A DNA stretch of 64,000 bases from Diaphorobacter aerolatus (lineage in GTDB: Bacteria; Pseudomonadota; Gammaproteobacteria; Burkholderiales; Burkholderiaceae_C), in assembly GCF_014489535.1 (NCBI RefSeq), contig NZ_CP060783.1, positions 3,142,501 through 3,206,500 on the forward strand, given 5' to 3'. The position numbers were made by a program, and so were the translations under genes. This document shows positions 22,426 through 33,043 of this stretch, one piece after another; positions within the stretch are counted from its first letter, which is position 1; each line of letters begins with the position of its first letter. A model generated the notes under the pieces. That model saw nothing but the letters and a program-made list of their open reading frames with translations, had not been told where the DNA came from and made no database searches.

Positions 22426-23563
22426 GAATTTTCGACTCCTGCGCCTGGTTGCAACGACGCTGATTGTAGGAACGCTCGCGGCCTGCTCGACCAAGCCGAC
22501 CCAAACCCCTGCTCCCGCACCCGAAACTCCGGTCCCTGTCACGGTGCCCGAGTACCACCCGGTGCCGGGCACGCTGAACCAGTCCAAGAGCCGCTGGGTG
22601 CCGGTGGAGTGGAGCGATCTGCCGGGCTTCTCCGACGATTCCTTGTTCGAGGCGTGGAACGCCTGGCTGCGCAGTTGCGAGAAGCCTGCTCCCGCGTTTG
22701 CCCCGCTGTGCGCGGACGTGCGCCGGTTGTCGATTGCCAACGGCGAGGAGCAGCGCGCCTGGATGATGGACAAGCTGCGTCCTTACCGCGTGGAAGGCAA
22801 CGACGGCAAGGTCGATGGCATGCTCACCGGTTACTACGAGCCGTTTCTCGACGCTTCGCGCACACCCGGCAATGGTTTCAACGTGCCGCTGTATGCGCCG
22901 CCCGCCGATCTCGGGGTGCGCAAGCCGTGGTTCACGCGCCAGCAGATCGACACGCTGCCCGCCGCGCAGGCCGCGTTGCAGGGCAGGGTGATCGCCTGGG
23001 TGCGGGATCCAGTCGAGGCGATGGTGCTGCACATCCAGGGCTCGGGCCGGATTCGCGTACAGGAGGCCGATGGCACCATGCGCGTGACGCGGCTGGCCTT
23101 CGCGGGCACGAACGACCAGCCCTACAAGAGCATCGGCAAGTGGTTGCTGGATCAGGGTCTGGTGCGCGATGCGACCTGGCCCGGCATCACCGCCTGGACG
23201 CTGCAGAATCCGCAGCGCGTGAACGAGCTGCTGTGGGCCAACCCGCGCTATGTGTTCTTCCGCGAGGAGCAGCTCAGCGCGCTGGACGCAGGGTTTGGGC
23301 CACGCGGCGCGCAGGGTGTGCCGCTGACGCCCGGGCGCTCGATTGCGGTTGATCGCGCGAGCATTCCCTACGGCACGCCCGTGTGGCTGGCCTCGAGCGG
23401 CCCGACGGTGCAACTGTCGCGCCTGGTTCTGGCGCAGGACACGGGCAGCGCGATTCTCGGTGCGGTGCGCGCCGACTTCTTCACGGGCTGGGGCCACGAG
23501 GCAGGTGAAGTGGCGGGGCGCATGAAGCAGAACCTGCGGCTCTGGGCGCTCTGGCCGAGGTGA
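22424..23563 (+). CDS. mltA: Membrane-bound lytic murein transglycosylase A
   Basis: The 379-residue lipoprotein (lipobox LAAC, Cys21) is followed by a proline/threonine-rich linker and the MltA domain: MLTGYYEPFLDASR, VLHIQGSGRIRV, LAFAGTNDQPYKSIGKWLL. The C-terminal 3D domain has the family aspartates in LAQDTGSAILGAVRADFFTGWG. It cleaves peptidoglycan to 1,6-anhydromuramyl products at the outer membrane. The start overlaps that of a divergent small gene, so the mltA promoter must lie inside that gene. Confidence 0.95.
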   Translation: MNFRLLRLVATTLIVGTLAACSTKPTQTPAPAPETPVPVTVPEYHPVPGTLNQSKSRWVPVEWSDLPGFSDDSLFEAWNAWLRSCEKPAPAFAPLCADVRRLSIANGEEQRAWMMDKLRPYRVEGNDGKVDGMLTGYYEPFLDASRTPGNGFNVPLYAPPADLGVRKPWFTRQQIDTLPAAQAALQGRVIAWVRDPVEAMVLHIQGSGRIRVQEADGTMRVTRLAFAGTNDQPYKSIGKWLLDQGLVRDATWPGITAWTLQNPQRVNELLWANPRYVFFREEQLSALDAGFGPRGAQGVPLTPGRSIAVDRASIPYGTPVWLASSGPTVQLSRLVLAQDTGSAILGAVRADFFTGWGHEAGEVAGRMKQNLRLWALWPR

Positions 23564-23603
23564 GTTCCTTGCATCGACTCGACGCTTTTTCTGCTGCCCG
23601 GCG

Positions 23604-25363
23604 CTACTCGATTTCCACGACGTAGCGCGTCACGACCGGCGGATTTTCGCCAACGTGAAACGCCAGCCTGCGATCCCGCAGTGCCATGTCGGCATTGGTG
23701 GAGCGGTCAAAGCGCCGCAGATGTTCCACCCACGATTCATCGAGAATGCGCTCCACGTAACGTCGCGGATCGGCGATGTCGTGCTCCAGTTCCCAGCGCA
23801 GCGCGCCTTGCTGCAGGCGGGTGCGGCGGCTTTCCTTCATGACGGCGCGAAATTCCTGCGCCCGGGCCGGATCGATGAAGTATTCGATGGTCACCACCAG
23901 ATGCAGGCCGGCTTGGGGCGTGGTGCTGGCCTTGGGGCGGTTGATCGCGGTGGCGGGACTCAGGTCTTCCTCGCCCGGACGATTGCGCACCACGCGCTGA
24001 ATCAGCAGCATGATGACCACGCCCGAAAACGCGGCGATCCCGAGGCTCACGTGCACGCTGAACATCGACGCGACCTGTCCCCAGAGCGCCGCGCCCGCAG
24101 CCGTGGCGCCCATGATGCACATCTGATAGATCGACATGCCGCGAGCGCGCACCCAGTTGGGCAGCACCAGCTGCGCGGCCACGGTCAGCGAATTGGCGGT
24201 CGTGATCCAGGCGGCCCCGCGAGGATCATCGCGGGCACGGCGACATACACGTTGGGTGCCACGGCGATCACGGCCGTTGCAACCGCCTGCGCGGCGGTGC
24301 CGTAGCGCACCAGTTCGTCGAGCGTCATCAACTGGCGCAGGCGCGGCAGGAACATGGCCGAGCAGATCGCGCCCGCGCCCATCGAGGCGAGCAGCAGCGT
24401 GAAGGTTCCCGCGCCGCCCGATTCGAGATCGCGTGCCACCAAGGGCAGGAGGGCCAGCAGCGCGGTCGCGTGGAAGAAGAAGATCGAGATGCGCCACAGC
24501 ACTGCGCGCATCGCGGGCGATTCGCGCACGAAGGTCACGCCCACGCGCATGGCGCTGGCCAGGCGTTCGCGGCCCAGCGGATTGGCCGGGTGTACGCGCC
24601 GCCAGCGCATGATGGTGAAGCCCGCCACCAGCGACAGCGCGGCATTGAGCACGAACACCCAGGCGCTGCCAGCGCTTGCGATGATCGCTCCGGCGACCAG
24701 CGGGCCGATGATGCGCGAGGCATTCATCGCCACGCCGTTGAGCGCCAGCGCCGAGGGCAGTTGCTGGCGGCTGACCAGTTCCGGCACGATGGCGGCAAAC
24801 ACCGGCCAGCGCATTGCCAGGCCGATGCCATTGGCGAAGGTGAGGGCAAGCAGCAGGCTCGCGCTCATGCCGCCGCTCAGGATCACCGCGCACAGCACCA
24901 TGGCGACGCCCGCGACCCAGAACTGGGTGATCATGAAATATTTGCGCCGATCCAGAATGTCCGCGAGCGCGCCACTGGGCAGTCCGAGCAGGAACACCGG
25001 CGCGGTCGAAGCCGTCTGCACCAGTGCCACCATCACGGGCGAACTGGTCAGCGTGGTCATCAGCCAGGCCGTTGCCACGTCGTTCATCCACATGCAGGTA
25101 TTGGCGACGATCCAGGTGCCCCAGAGCATGCGAAACACCGGCACGGACAGCGGCCCGAATGGCGAGGCCGACGCCCGCTCGGCGGCGCTGCGCTTGAGTT
25201 CGGCGGCGGCTGCGGCTTCGGCCTGAGCGGCGCGTTCGCTGTTGACGTTCTGATGACCGGAATCGTCGACCGGCTCCGCATCGCCCGTGAGGCGAGAGTC
25301 CTGGTCGGCGGAACCGTCCGTGGCGGGCTGCGGCCCGGTATCGTGAGGTGGCTGTGGCGGCAT
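23604..25363 (-). CDS. MFS_3-type transporter with C-terminal ABM-like tail (one frameshift)
   Basis: The N-terminal frame has a hydrophilic alanine-rich lead of about 65 residues, then membrane segments of an MFS transporter of the EntS/MFS_3 type (VFLLGLPSGALADILDRRKY is the loop 2-3 motif). After a break at 24215-24218, repaired by one base in the run of four (giving AGAAWITTANSL), the second frame adds the last helices and a soluble tail of about 110 residues with VTIEYFIDPARAQEFRAVM and RWELEHDIADPRRYVE, like a dimeric alpha/beta-barrel domain. Total 586 residues. The substrate is unknown. Confidence 0.85.
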
Positions 25364-25488
25364 GTCAATCGATTGTCGCGTTGATATCCGTCAGGGCTTG
25401 TCTGACGCCGGCTCATGCCGCCAGCGGGATTGCGGAAATTGGAAACAAGCTGTAGCCGATCATCCCGCCAGGCGGAATATTCAAGCCG

Positions 25489-25992
25489 TTATTTCACCGT
25501 TTTCGGTTGCAGCGCCGTCGTCGCCAGATGCGTGAGCGGCAGAGCGCCGGCCATCTTCACCTCGCCCAGTGAAAAGCTGGTGTGCATGTCTTTCACGTTG
25601 GGCAGATTGAGCAGCACGTTGCGCGCGAAATGCGAGAAGCTGTCCAGATCCCGGGCCACCACCTGTAGCTCGAACGTGCCGCTGCCGCTGATGTAGTGGC
25701 AGGCGACGACCTCGGGAATCCTGGCAATCGCTTCTTCCATCGCCCGCGTGAGATCGCCGGTGTTGCGCTCGGCATCGAGCCGCACGAAGGCGAGCACGCC
25801 GAGCCCGACCTTGTGGCGGTCGATCTCGGCGTGGTAGCCCAGGATGAAGCCGGCTTCCTCAAGCGCGCGCACGCGCCGCCAGCAGGGTGCCGCCGAAAGC
25901 CCCACGCGCTGCGCGAGTTCCGCATTGGTCAGGCGTGCGTTGTTTTGCAGTTCCGAAAGGATTGCAAGATCGAATTTGTCCAAAGTTTCCAT
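25489..25992 (-). CDS. Lrp/AsnC-family transcriptional regulator
   Basis: The 167-residue protein has an N-terminal helix-turn-helix (LDKFDLAILSELQNNARLTN, AELAQRVGLSAAPCWRRVRA) and a C-terminal RAM ligand-binding domain with CHYISGSGTFELQVVARDLD. Such proteins sense amino acids. It is transcribed away from the indolepyruvate oxidoreductase gene across a 174-bp gap, the usual arrangement for a regulator and its target, so it likely responds to an aromatic or branched amino acid and controls that gene. Confidence 0.93.
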   Translation of the reverse strand: METLDKFDLAILSELQNNARLTNAELAQRVGLSAAPCWRRVRALEEAGFILGYHAEIDRHKVGLGVLAFVRLDAERNTGDLTRAMEEAIARIPEVVACHYISGSGTFELQVVARDLDSFSHFARNVLLNLPNVKDMHTSFSLGEVKMAGALPLTHLATTALQPKTVK

Positions 25993-26008
25993 TTCACTAT
26001 TGTTTTAG

Positions 26009-26021
26009 GAAAGATTCTTTC
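26009..26021. promoter_or_regulatory. Candidate Lrp operator between lrp and the oxidoreductase gene
   Basis: GAAAGATTCTTTC is a perfect 6+1+6 palindrome, 17 bp upstream of the lrp start, in the shared divergent control region. Size and position suit an Lrp-family site, but binding is inferred. Confidence 0.4.
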
Positions 26022-26166
26022 TCGCATTGGGGTAAACACGGCACAAAAAGAAAACACATATCCAGATTGCGCGCATACACTGCGCGGATACGGGCAAGAA
26101 CCCAGAAGCCCGATAATTGATGCTGCTCAAAAGGCGGCCACCCACAATCACGATGGAGACAAGGCT

Positions 26167-29100
26167 ATGAACGCCCCGCTGCCCGAATCAATTCGCCGCG
26201 CGCTGGAGACAGTGTCGCTGGAAGACAAATACACGCTCGACAGTGGCCGGGCGTTCATGAGCGGGGTGCAGGCCCTCGTGCGCCTGCCCATGCTGCAGCG
26301 CCAGCGCGATGCGCACAATGGTCTGAACACCGCCGGCTTCATCAGCGGCTATCGCGGCTCGCCGCTCGGCACCTATGACCAGTCGCTGTGGGCCGCCAAG
26401 AAGCATCTGGCCGAGAACAACATCGTCTTTCAGCCGGGCGTGAACGAGGAACTGGGCGCGACCGCCGTCTGGGGCACGCAGCAGCTCGACCTCTATCCCG
26501 ATTCGAAGAAATTCGATGGTGTGTTCGGCATCTGGTATGGCAAGGGTCCGGGCGTGGATCGCTGCTCGGATGTGTTCAAGCACGCCAACATGGCGGGCAC
26601 GTCCAGGCACGGCGGCGTGATCGCGATTGCGGGTGACGACCACATCAGCAAAAGCTCGACCGCGGCGCACCAGAGCGACCACATCTTCAAGGCCTGCGGT
26701 CTGCCGGTGTTCTTTCCGAGCAGCGTGCAGGACATCCTCGACATGGGGCTGCACGCGTTCGCCATGAGCCGTTTCTCGGGCCTGTGGTCGGGCGTGAAGA
26801 CGATTCAGGAAGTGGTGGAGTCGTCGTCCAGCGTCTCGGTCGATCCGGACCGCGTGAAGATCATCATGCCCGAGGACTTCCCGATGCCGCCCGGTGGCCT
26901 GCACATCCGCTGGCCCGATCCTCCGCTCGAGCAGGAAGCGCGCCTCATGGACCACAAGTGGTACGCGGCGCTGGCCTATGTGCGTGCCAACAAGCTCAAC
27001 TACAACGTCATCGAAGGCCCGAACGACCGCTTTGGCATCATCGCGAGCGGCAAGGCCTTCAACGACACGCGCCAGGCGCTGGCCGATCTGGGTATCGATG
27101 ACGAGACCTGCCATCAGCTCGGCATCCGCCTGCACAAGGTGAACGTCGTCTGGCCGCTCGAGGCCACGATCACGCGCGACTTCGCGCAAGGCCTGCAGGA
27201 AATCCTGGTGGTCGAGGAAAAGCGCCAGGTCATCGAATACCAGGTCAAGGAAGAGCTGTACAACTGGCGCGCCGACGTGCGTCCCAACGTGCTCGGCAAG
27301 TTCGACGAGATCGAGGGCGACAACTCCGGCGGCGAATGGAGCATGCCCAACCCGAGCCAGAACTGGCTGCTGCGTCCCAAGGCCGACCTCACCCCCGCGA
27401 TCATCGCCAAGGCCATTGCCAAGCGCCTGAAGAAGCTCGGCGTGTCGAGCGACATCGCCCGCCGCATGGACGAGCGCATCGCCGTCATCGAGGCCCGCGA
27501 ACTCGCGCTGACCGAACCCAAGCAGCAGACCGGCGACCGCGTGCCATGGTTCTGCAGCGGCTGCCCGCACAACACCAGCACCCGCGTGCCCGATGGCTCG
27601 CGCGCCGTGGCCGGCATCGGCTGTCACTACATGACGACCTGGATGCCGGATCGCAACACCAGCACCTTCACGCAAATGGGCGGCGAGGGTGTGACCTGGG
27701 TCGGTCAGGCGCCGTTCACCAAGGAAAACCACGTGTTCGCCAACCTCGGCGACGGCACGTACTTTCACAGCGGGCTGATGGCGATCCGCCAGAGCATCGC
27801 CTCGAGCGCGAACATCACCTACAAGATCCTGTACAACGACGCCGTGGCGATGACCGGTGGCCAGCAGGTGGGCGAGCGCCCCGAGGGTCACTCGGTCGCG
27901 CAGATCGCGCACAGCCTGCGTGCCGAAGGCATCGTCAAGCTCGTGGTGGTGACGGACGAGCCCGAGAAATACCATGGCCGCACGCAGCAGGCCGAGCCCA
28001 ATGCGGCGCGCGCCAAACATGCCGAGCTGATCAACGATCTGCCGTCCGGCATCGAGGTGTTCCACCGCGACGAGCTGGACCGCATCCAGCGCGAATTCCG
28101 CGAGATCAAGGGCGCAACCGCCATCATCTACGACCAGACCTGCGCGACGGAAAAGCGCCGTCGCCGCAAGCGCGGCAAACTCGCCACGCCCGCCAAGACC
28201 GTGATCATCAACGAGCTGGTGTGCGAGGGCTGCGGCGACTGCTCGACCAAGTCGAACTGCCTGTCGGTCGAGCCGGTGGAAACCGAATTCGGCCGCAAGC
28301 GCCGCATCAACCAGAACTCCTGCAACAAGGACTATTCCTGCGTGAATGGCTTCTGCCCGAGTTTTGTGACCATCGAGGGCGGCGAGCTCAAGAAGGCGAA
28401 AAAGGAAAAGAAGGGCGATCTCACGCAACTGCTGCCGATCCCCGAGCCCGTGCTGCCCGTGGCCGAAAGCGCCTGGGGCATCGTGGTTGCGGGCGTGGGC
28501 GGAACGGGCGTGATCACCATCGGCTCGCTGCTCGGCATGGCCGCGCACCTCGAAGGCAAGGGCGTGATCACGCAGGACGCTGCGGGTCTCGCGCAAAAGG
28601 GCGGATCGACGTGGAGCCACATCCAGATCGCCAACCGCCCGAAGACATCTTCACCACCAAGGTGGACACGGCCAAGGCCGATCTCGTGATTGGCTGCGAC
28701 CCGATCGTTGCCGCCACCAAGACCACGCTCGCCGTGATGCAGCCGGGCCGCACCTTCGTGGCGCTGAACAAGCACGGCACGCCCTCGGCGGCGTTCGTGA
28801 ACGACCCGAACTGGCAGTTCCCCGAAGCGAGCTGCGAAGCCGCCATTGCGGACGCCGTGGGCGCCGACCTGGTCGGCCTGTTCGATGCCGAGCAGGTCGC
28901 GGTGCAACTGCTGGGCGACAGCATCTACACCAATCCGTTGATGCTCGGCTACGCATGGCAAAAGGGACGCGTGCCGCTCACGCACGCGTCGCTGATGCGG
29001 GCCATCGAACTCAACGGCGTGCAGGTCGAAAACAACAAGGCCGCGTTCGAATGGGGACGTCGCTGCGCATACAAGCTCGCCGAAGTGCAGGCCCTGTTCC

Positions 29101-29797
29101 AGACCGCGCAGGTGATCGAGTTCGTGAAGAAACCCGGCCTCGCCGAAATGGTGAACAAGCGCGTGGAATTCCTCACCGCGTATCAGAACGCGGCCTATGC
29201 AAGGCGTTACAGCGACTTCGTGGAAAAGGTGAAACAGGCCGAAGCCAGGCTCGGCCCGGCCACCAAACTGTCCGAGGCGGTTGCGCGCTATCTGTTCAAG
29301 CTGATGGCGTACAAGGACGAATACGAAGTGGCGCGCCTGCACACCGATCGGGCGTTCGTCTCCAGGATCGAGAACATGTTCGAAGGCGACTTCCGCATCG
29401 TCCATCACCTCGCACCGCCAACGACCGCGAAGAAGAACGACAAGGGCGAACTCGTCAAGAAGAGCTACGGTCCCTGGATGCGCAAGGCCTTTGGCGTGCT
29501 CGCCGGCTTGAAGGGCTTGCGGGGCACGGCCCTCGATCCGTTCGGCAAGACCGAGGAGCGCCGCACCGAACGCGCGCTGATTGAGGAATACCGCGCGAGC
29601 GTCGAGGAAATCCTCAAGAGCCTGAACGCCCGCAATCTCCCGCTGGCCATCGAGATCGCCCGCATACCCGAGGAGATTCGCGGCTATGGGCATGTGAAGG
29701 AGCGGCATCTGCATGCGGCTCGGGGAAGTGGGAGGGGTTGCTTTCCCAGTGGCGTGGGGTGCCGGTGGAGATCGTCAAGCAGCGGGAGATTGCTTGA
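26167..29797 (+). CDS. Fused indolepyruvate ferredoxin oxidoreductase (two frameshifts)
   Basis: The 1210-residue protein joins both subunits of a 2-oxoacid:ferredoxin oxidoreductase that decarboxylates aryl (or branched) pyruvates to acyl-CoA. The N-terminal half holds a pyrimidine-binding domain, then the TPP half (WFCSGCPHNTSTR, FANLGDGTYFHSG). An iron-sulfur region has CEGCGDCSTKSNC. The gamma-like part starts VVAGVGGTGVITIGSLLG. Register breaks at the C run 28638-28640 (repaired: ANRPEDIFTTK) and at the G run 29722-29725 (repaired: ARGKWEGLLSQW, TGA at 29795-29797). GGAGA precedes the ATG. A divergent Lrp regulator lies upstream. Confidence 0.93.
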
Positions 29798-29827
29798 TCC
29801 TCGGCGTGAGTTGTGCCATTTCCTGGG

Positions 29828-30335
29828 CTGCTGGCCGGGTCTCGCCCCGGCGGGCGAATTACTTTCTTTTTTCAAAAAAGAAAGTAATCAAAGAAAGTTG
29901 AGTCCGCTGCCCACGACCCCTCGCATTGCGAGGGGCGACCTGGGGCGAGACGGTCGTGCGGTGCACGGCAAAACTCGCTGCGAGCCTGCGGCTCTCCGCT
30001 CAAACAATTGCCGTGAGCTAGACATTGAAGCTGTTGCGTCACTTGACGCAACAGCCACCGCACAACCGCCTCGCCCCAGGCGTGGTCAGAGGGCGGGAGT
30101 CGGCACTTCGCTGCGCTCGTGCAGTAGCGGGCACCAACGCCTCCACGCAACTCAAACCCGGCACGAGCGCAGCGACGTGCCGAACGCACCTCTTTCCAGC
30201 TGACTTGCGGCGGTTGTCCGAGCGAAGTGACGAAGGAACGAAGCGAGTTCTGCCGCAGGTATTCAAAGCGTTTTTTGGTGCCTTTTTGGCAAGACAAAAA
30301 GGTACTGCGCCGCCGGGCGCAATCCCGGCCAGCAG
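29828..30335. mobile_element. MITE-like gene-free element with terminal inverted repeats
   Basis: The left end begins CTGCTGGCCGGG (29828-29839) and the right end is its exact complement (30324-30335). The match continues imperfectly for about 40 bp inward, through CCCGGCGG and TTAC/GTAC followed by T-rich sequence. Internal palindromes: 14-bp arms around one base at about 29858-29886 (TTACTTTCTTTTTT), an 11-bp stem at 30031-30054, a near-perfect 22-23-bp pair at 30101-30122 and 30160-30182, and CCTTTTTG/CAAAAAGG at 30281-30302. No convincing gene or transposase lies inside, and no target duplication is obvious. It could be a non-autonomous transposon relic or a structured dispersed repeat. 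Confidence 0.55.
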
Positions 30336-30571
30336 CACAAAACTACTCAAACAAAAGCAAAAAAGATAGCAACCCAACCAAAAACCCATAGAGAGAAAAA
30401 GCTTTTAAACCCCCTTTGAGCGTTGCAAAGGGCCTCCAAGCCCTGTCCCCAAACAGGCTTTGCCAAGCCACAACCACCTCGCCCGAATACAATACTCTGT
30501 TGCGCTGGCGAAGCCACGCCCCCGTTTCGTTCCCATTCGACCATCCTGCTGATAGAAAGTGGAGTCTTCAC
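30336..30571. other. Leader region of yajC
   Basis: No gene is seen here between the repeat element and yajC. An imperfect hairpin (CCTGT/ACAGG inside GCAAAG/CTTTGC) lies at about 30425-30466. The promoter of the yajC-secDF genes must lie here or within the element. Confidence 0.4.
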
Positions 30572-30901
30572 GTGTTTATTTCCAATGCCTTTGCCCAGAC
30601 TGCGCCGGCCGCCGCCGAAGGTGGCCTGATGGGCTCGCTCACCGGCATGCTGCCGCTGGTGCTGATGTTCGTGGTGCTGTACTTCATCATGATCCGGCCC
30701 CAGATGAAGCGTCAGAAGGAGCACCGCGCCATGATCGACGCGCTCGCCAAGGGCGATGAAATCGTCACCTCCGGTGGCCTGCTGGGCAAGGTGTCGCGTC
30801 TGGGCGAAGGTTTTGTACACCTCGAGATCGCCGATGGCGTCGAAGTGCAGGTGCAGCGCAGCGCCGTGGCGCAGGTGCTGCCCAAGGGAACGCTGAAGTA
30901 A
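30572..30901 (+). CDS. yajC: Preprotein translocase subunit YajC
   Basis: The 109-residue protein starts at GTG 30572, with GGAG ten bases upstream. It has one membrane helix (PLVLMFVVLYFIMIRPQMKR) and the conserved cytoplasmic part with KGDEIVTSGGLLGKV. YajC binds SecD and SecF as an accessory of the Sec translocon in the inner membrane. secD and secF follow in the same direction. The GTG start is supported by the family N-terminus FISNAFAQT. Confidence 0.95.
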   Translation: MFISNAFAQTAPAAAEGGLMGSLTGMLPLVLMFVVLYFIMIRPQMKRQKEHRAMIDALAKGDEIVTSGGLLGKVSRLGEGFVHLEIADGVEVQVQRSAVAQVLPKGTLK

Positions 30902-30927
30902 CAAGCCAGCCACATCAACCGTAGACC

Positions 30928-30946
30928 GTAGTAGTAGTAATAGTAA
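30928..30946. repeat. GTA-rich trinucleotide tract
   Basis: About six units of GTA or its variant (GTAGTAGTAGTAATAGTAA) lie in the 200-bp space between yajC and secD. Short tandem repeats can change length by slippage. No role is evident. Confidence 0.45.
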
Positions 30947-31102
30947 ACCCCACGGTTTCGGCCAAGTCCGTTGCGGGCATGCATGCGTGCCCGTCGTCGA
31001 TGGCCCGGTGAAGCAATGAAGCAGGCGGGCCCGCCTCGTGCAGAAGGGGCCTGATGGCTGCTCACCGGACCGTCACTCTCCGTGATAGTGAAGAGCGCGA
31101 TC

Positions 31103-33021
31103 ATGAACCGATATCCGGTCTGGAAATACGCGATCATGGTGATCGTGTTGCTGTTGGGGGTGCTGTACACCCTGCCGAATTTTTTCGGCGAAGCTCCCGC
31201 AGTACAGGTGTCGTCCCTCAAGGCGACCGTGAAGGTGGACAACGCCGTGCGGCAGCGTGTGGAAGACGCGCTGAAGGCCGGTGGCATGCAGCCGGATTCC
31301 GTCGTGCAGGAGGGCAATTCGATCTTTGCCCGCTTCGACTCGGTGGACAACCAGGCCAAGGCCAAGACGATCGTCGAGAAGGCGCTGATCCCCGACGCCA
31401 ACGATCCGACGTTCATCGTGGCGCAGAACATGCTTTCGCGCTCGCCCGCCTGGCTGACCGCGCTGCATGCGCGTCCGATGTATCTGGGTCTCGATCTGCG
31501 TGGCGGCGTGCATTTCATGCTGCAGGTGGACATGGGCGCCGCCATCACCAAGAAGGTCGAGTCCTATGCGGGCGACCTGCGCGCTGCACTGCGTGACAAG
31601 AAGATCCGCCACGGCGGCGTGAGCCGCAATGGCGACGCGGTCGAAGTCAAGGTGCGCGACGAAGCCACGCTCGCGCAGGTGCGCAATCTGGTCACCGATA
31701 CCATTCCCGATCTGTCCGCCACCACCAGCTCCGATGGCGAAGGTTTCGTGCTGCGCGCCACCATCAAGCCCGAAGCCATGCGCAAGGTGCAGGAACAGGC
31801 GCTCAAGCAGAACATCACCACGCTGCACAACCGTATCAACGAACTTGGCGTGGCCGAGCCGGTGATCCAGCAGCAGGGTCTGGACCGCATCATCGTGCAA
31901 CTGCCGGGCGTGCAGGACACCGCCAAGGCCAAGGACATTCTGGGCCGCACCGCCACGCTGGAAGTGCGCATGGTGGACGAAAGTGCCGAGGCGCGTTCGG
32001 CCGAAATGGGCCAGGGCCCGGTGCCGTTCGGCAGCGAAAAGTACCTGGACCGCAACCAGATTCCGGTGATCGTCAAGAAGCAGGTGATCCTGACCGGCGA
32101 GAACCTGAACGACGCGCAGCCCGGCTTCGACGGCCAGACCCAGGAGCCGACCGTCAACCTGACGCTGGACTCCAAGGGCGCAAGCATCTTCAAGCAGATC
32201 ACTGCTGAAAATGTGGGCAAGCGCATGGCCATCATCCTGTTCGAGAAGGGCAAGGGCGAGGTCGTGACCGCGCCCGTGATCCGCTCCGAAATCGGCGGGG
32301 CCGCGTGCAGATTTCCGGTCGCATGACGACGCAGGAAGCCAACGACACCTCGCTGCTGCTGCGCGCCGGCTCGCTCGCCGCGCCGATGGAAATCATCGAG
32401 GAATACACCATCGGCCCGAGCCTGGGCGAGGACAACATCCAGCGCGGTATCCACAGCGTGGTGTGGGGCATGGTGGCGATTGCCGTGTTCATGTGTATGT
32501 ACTACATGCTGTTCGGCGTGTTCTCCACGATCTCGCTCGGCGTGAACGTGCTCCTGCTGCTCGCGATATTGTCGATGCTGCAGGCGACTCTGACGCTGCC
32601 GGGCATTGCGGCCATGGCGCTGGCGATCGGTGTGGCGATTGATTCGAACGTGCTGATCAACGAGCGCATCCGAGAGGAACTACGCGCCGGGGTTGCGCCG
32701 CAGCAGGCGATCTCCGCCGGATACCAGCACGCCTGGGCGACGATTCTGGACTCCAACGTCACCACGCTGATCGCGGGTCTCGCGCTGCTTGCGTTTGGCT
32801 CCGGCCCGGTGCGCGGCTTTGCGGTGGTGCACTGCATCGGCATTCTGACCAGCATGTTCTCGGCGGTGTTCTTCTCGCGTGGTCTGGTGAACCTCTGGTA
32901 CGGCCGCAAGAAAAAGCTCAAGAGCGTTTCCATCGGTCAGGTCTGGAAGCCGGAAGGCGAGTCGGGCCATCGCTCCGTGGCCTCGGGTCGTGCCGTCGTT
33001 GACGGCGATGGCGATCAATAA
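31103..33021 (+). CDS. secD: Protein translocase subunit SecD (one frameshift)
   Basis: SecD uses the proton gradient to pull exported proteins through SecYEG. The product (639 residues after repair) has one N-terminal helix, the large periplasmic region with the motif YLGLDLRGGVHF, and a six-helix C-terminal domain with GVAIDSNVLINERIREEL. Register is lost in the G run 32297-32300; one more G gives EIGGGRVQISGRM, the conserved sequence. A break in an essential gene argues for a sequencing error. Start ATG 31103 (MNRYPVWKYA) matches the family. Confidence 0.95.
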
Positions 33022-33043
33022 ATAAATAAGAAAGGGGAAGACC

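Noticed and set aside
30025..30389. Overlapping short frames on both strands inside the repeat element
   Set aside because: Both encode basic, low-complexity peptides and no domain, and they follow the palindromes. I see no coding evidence.
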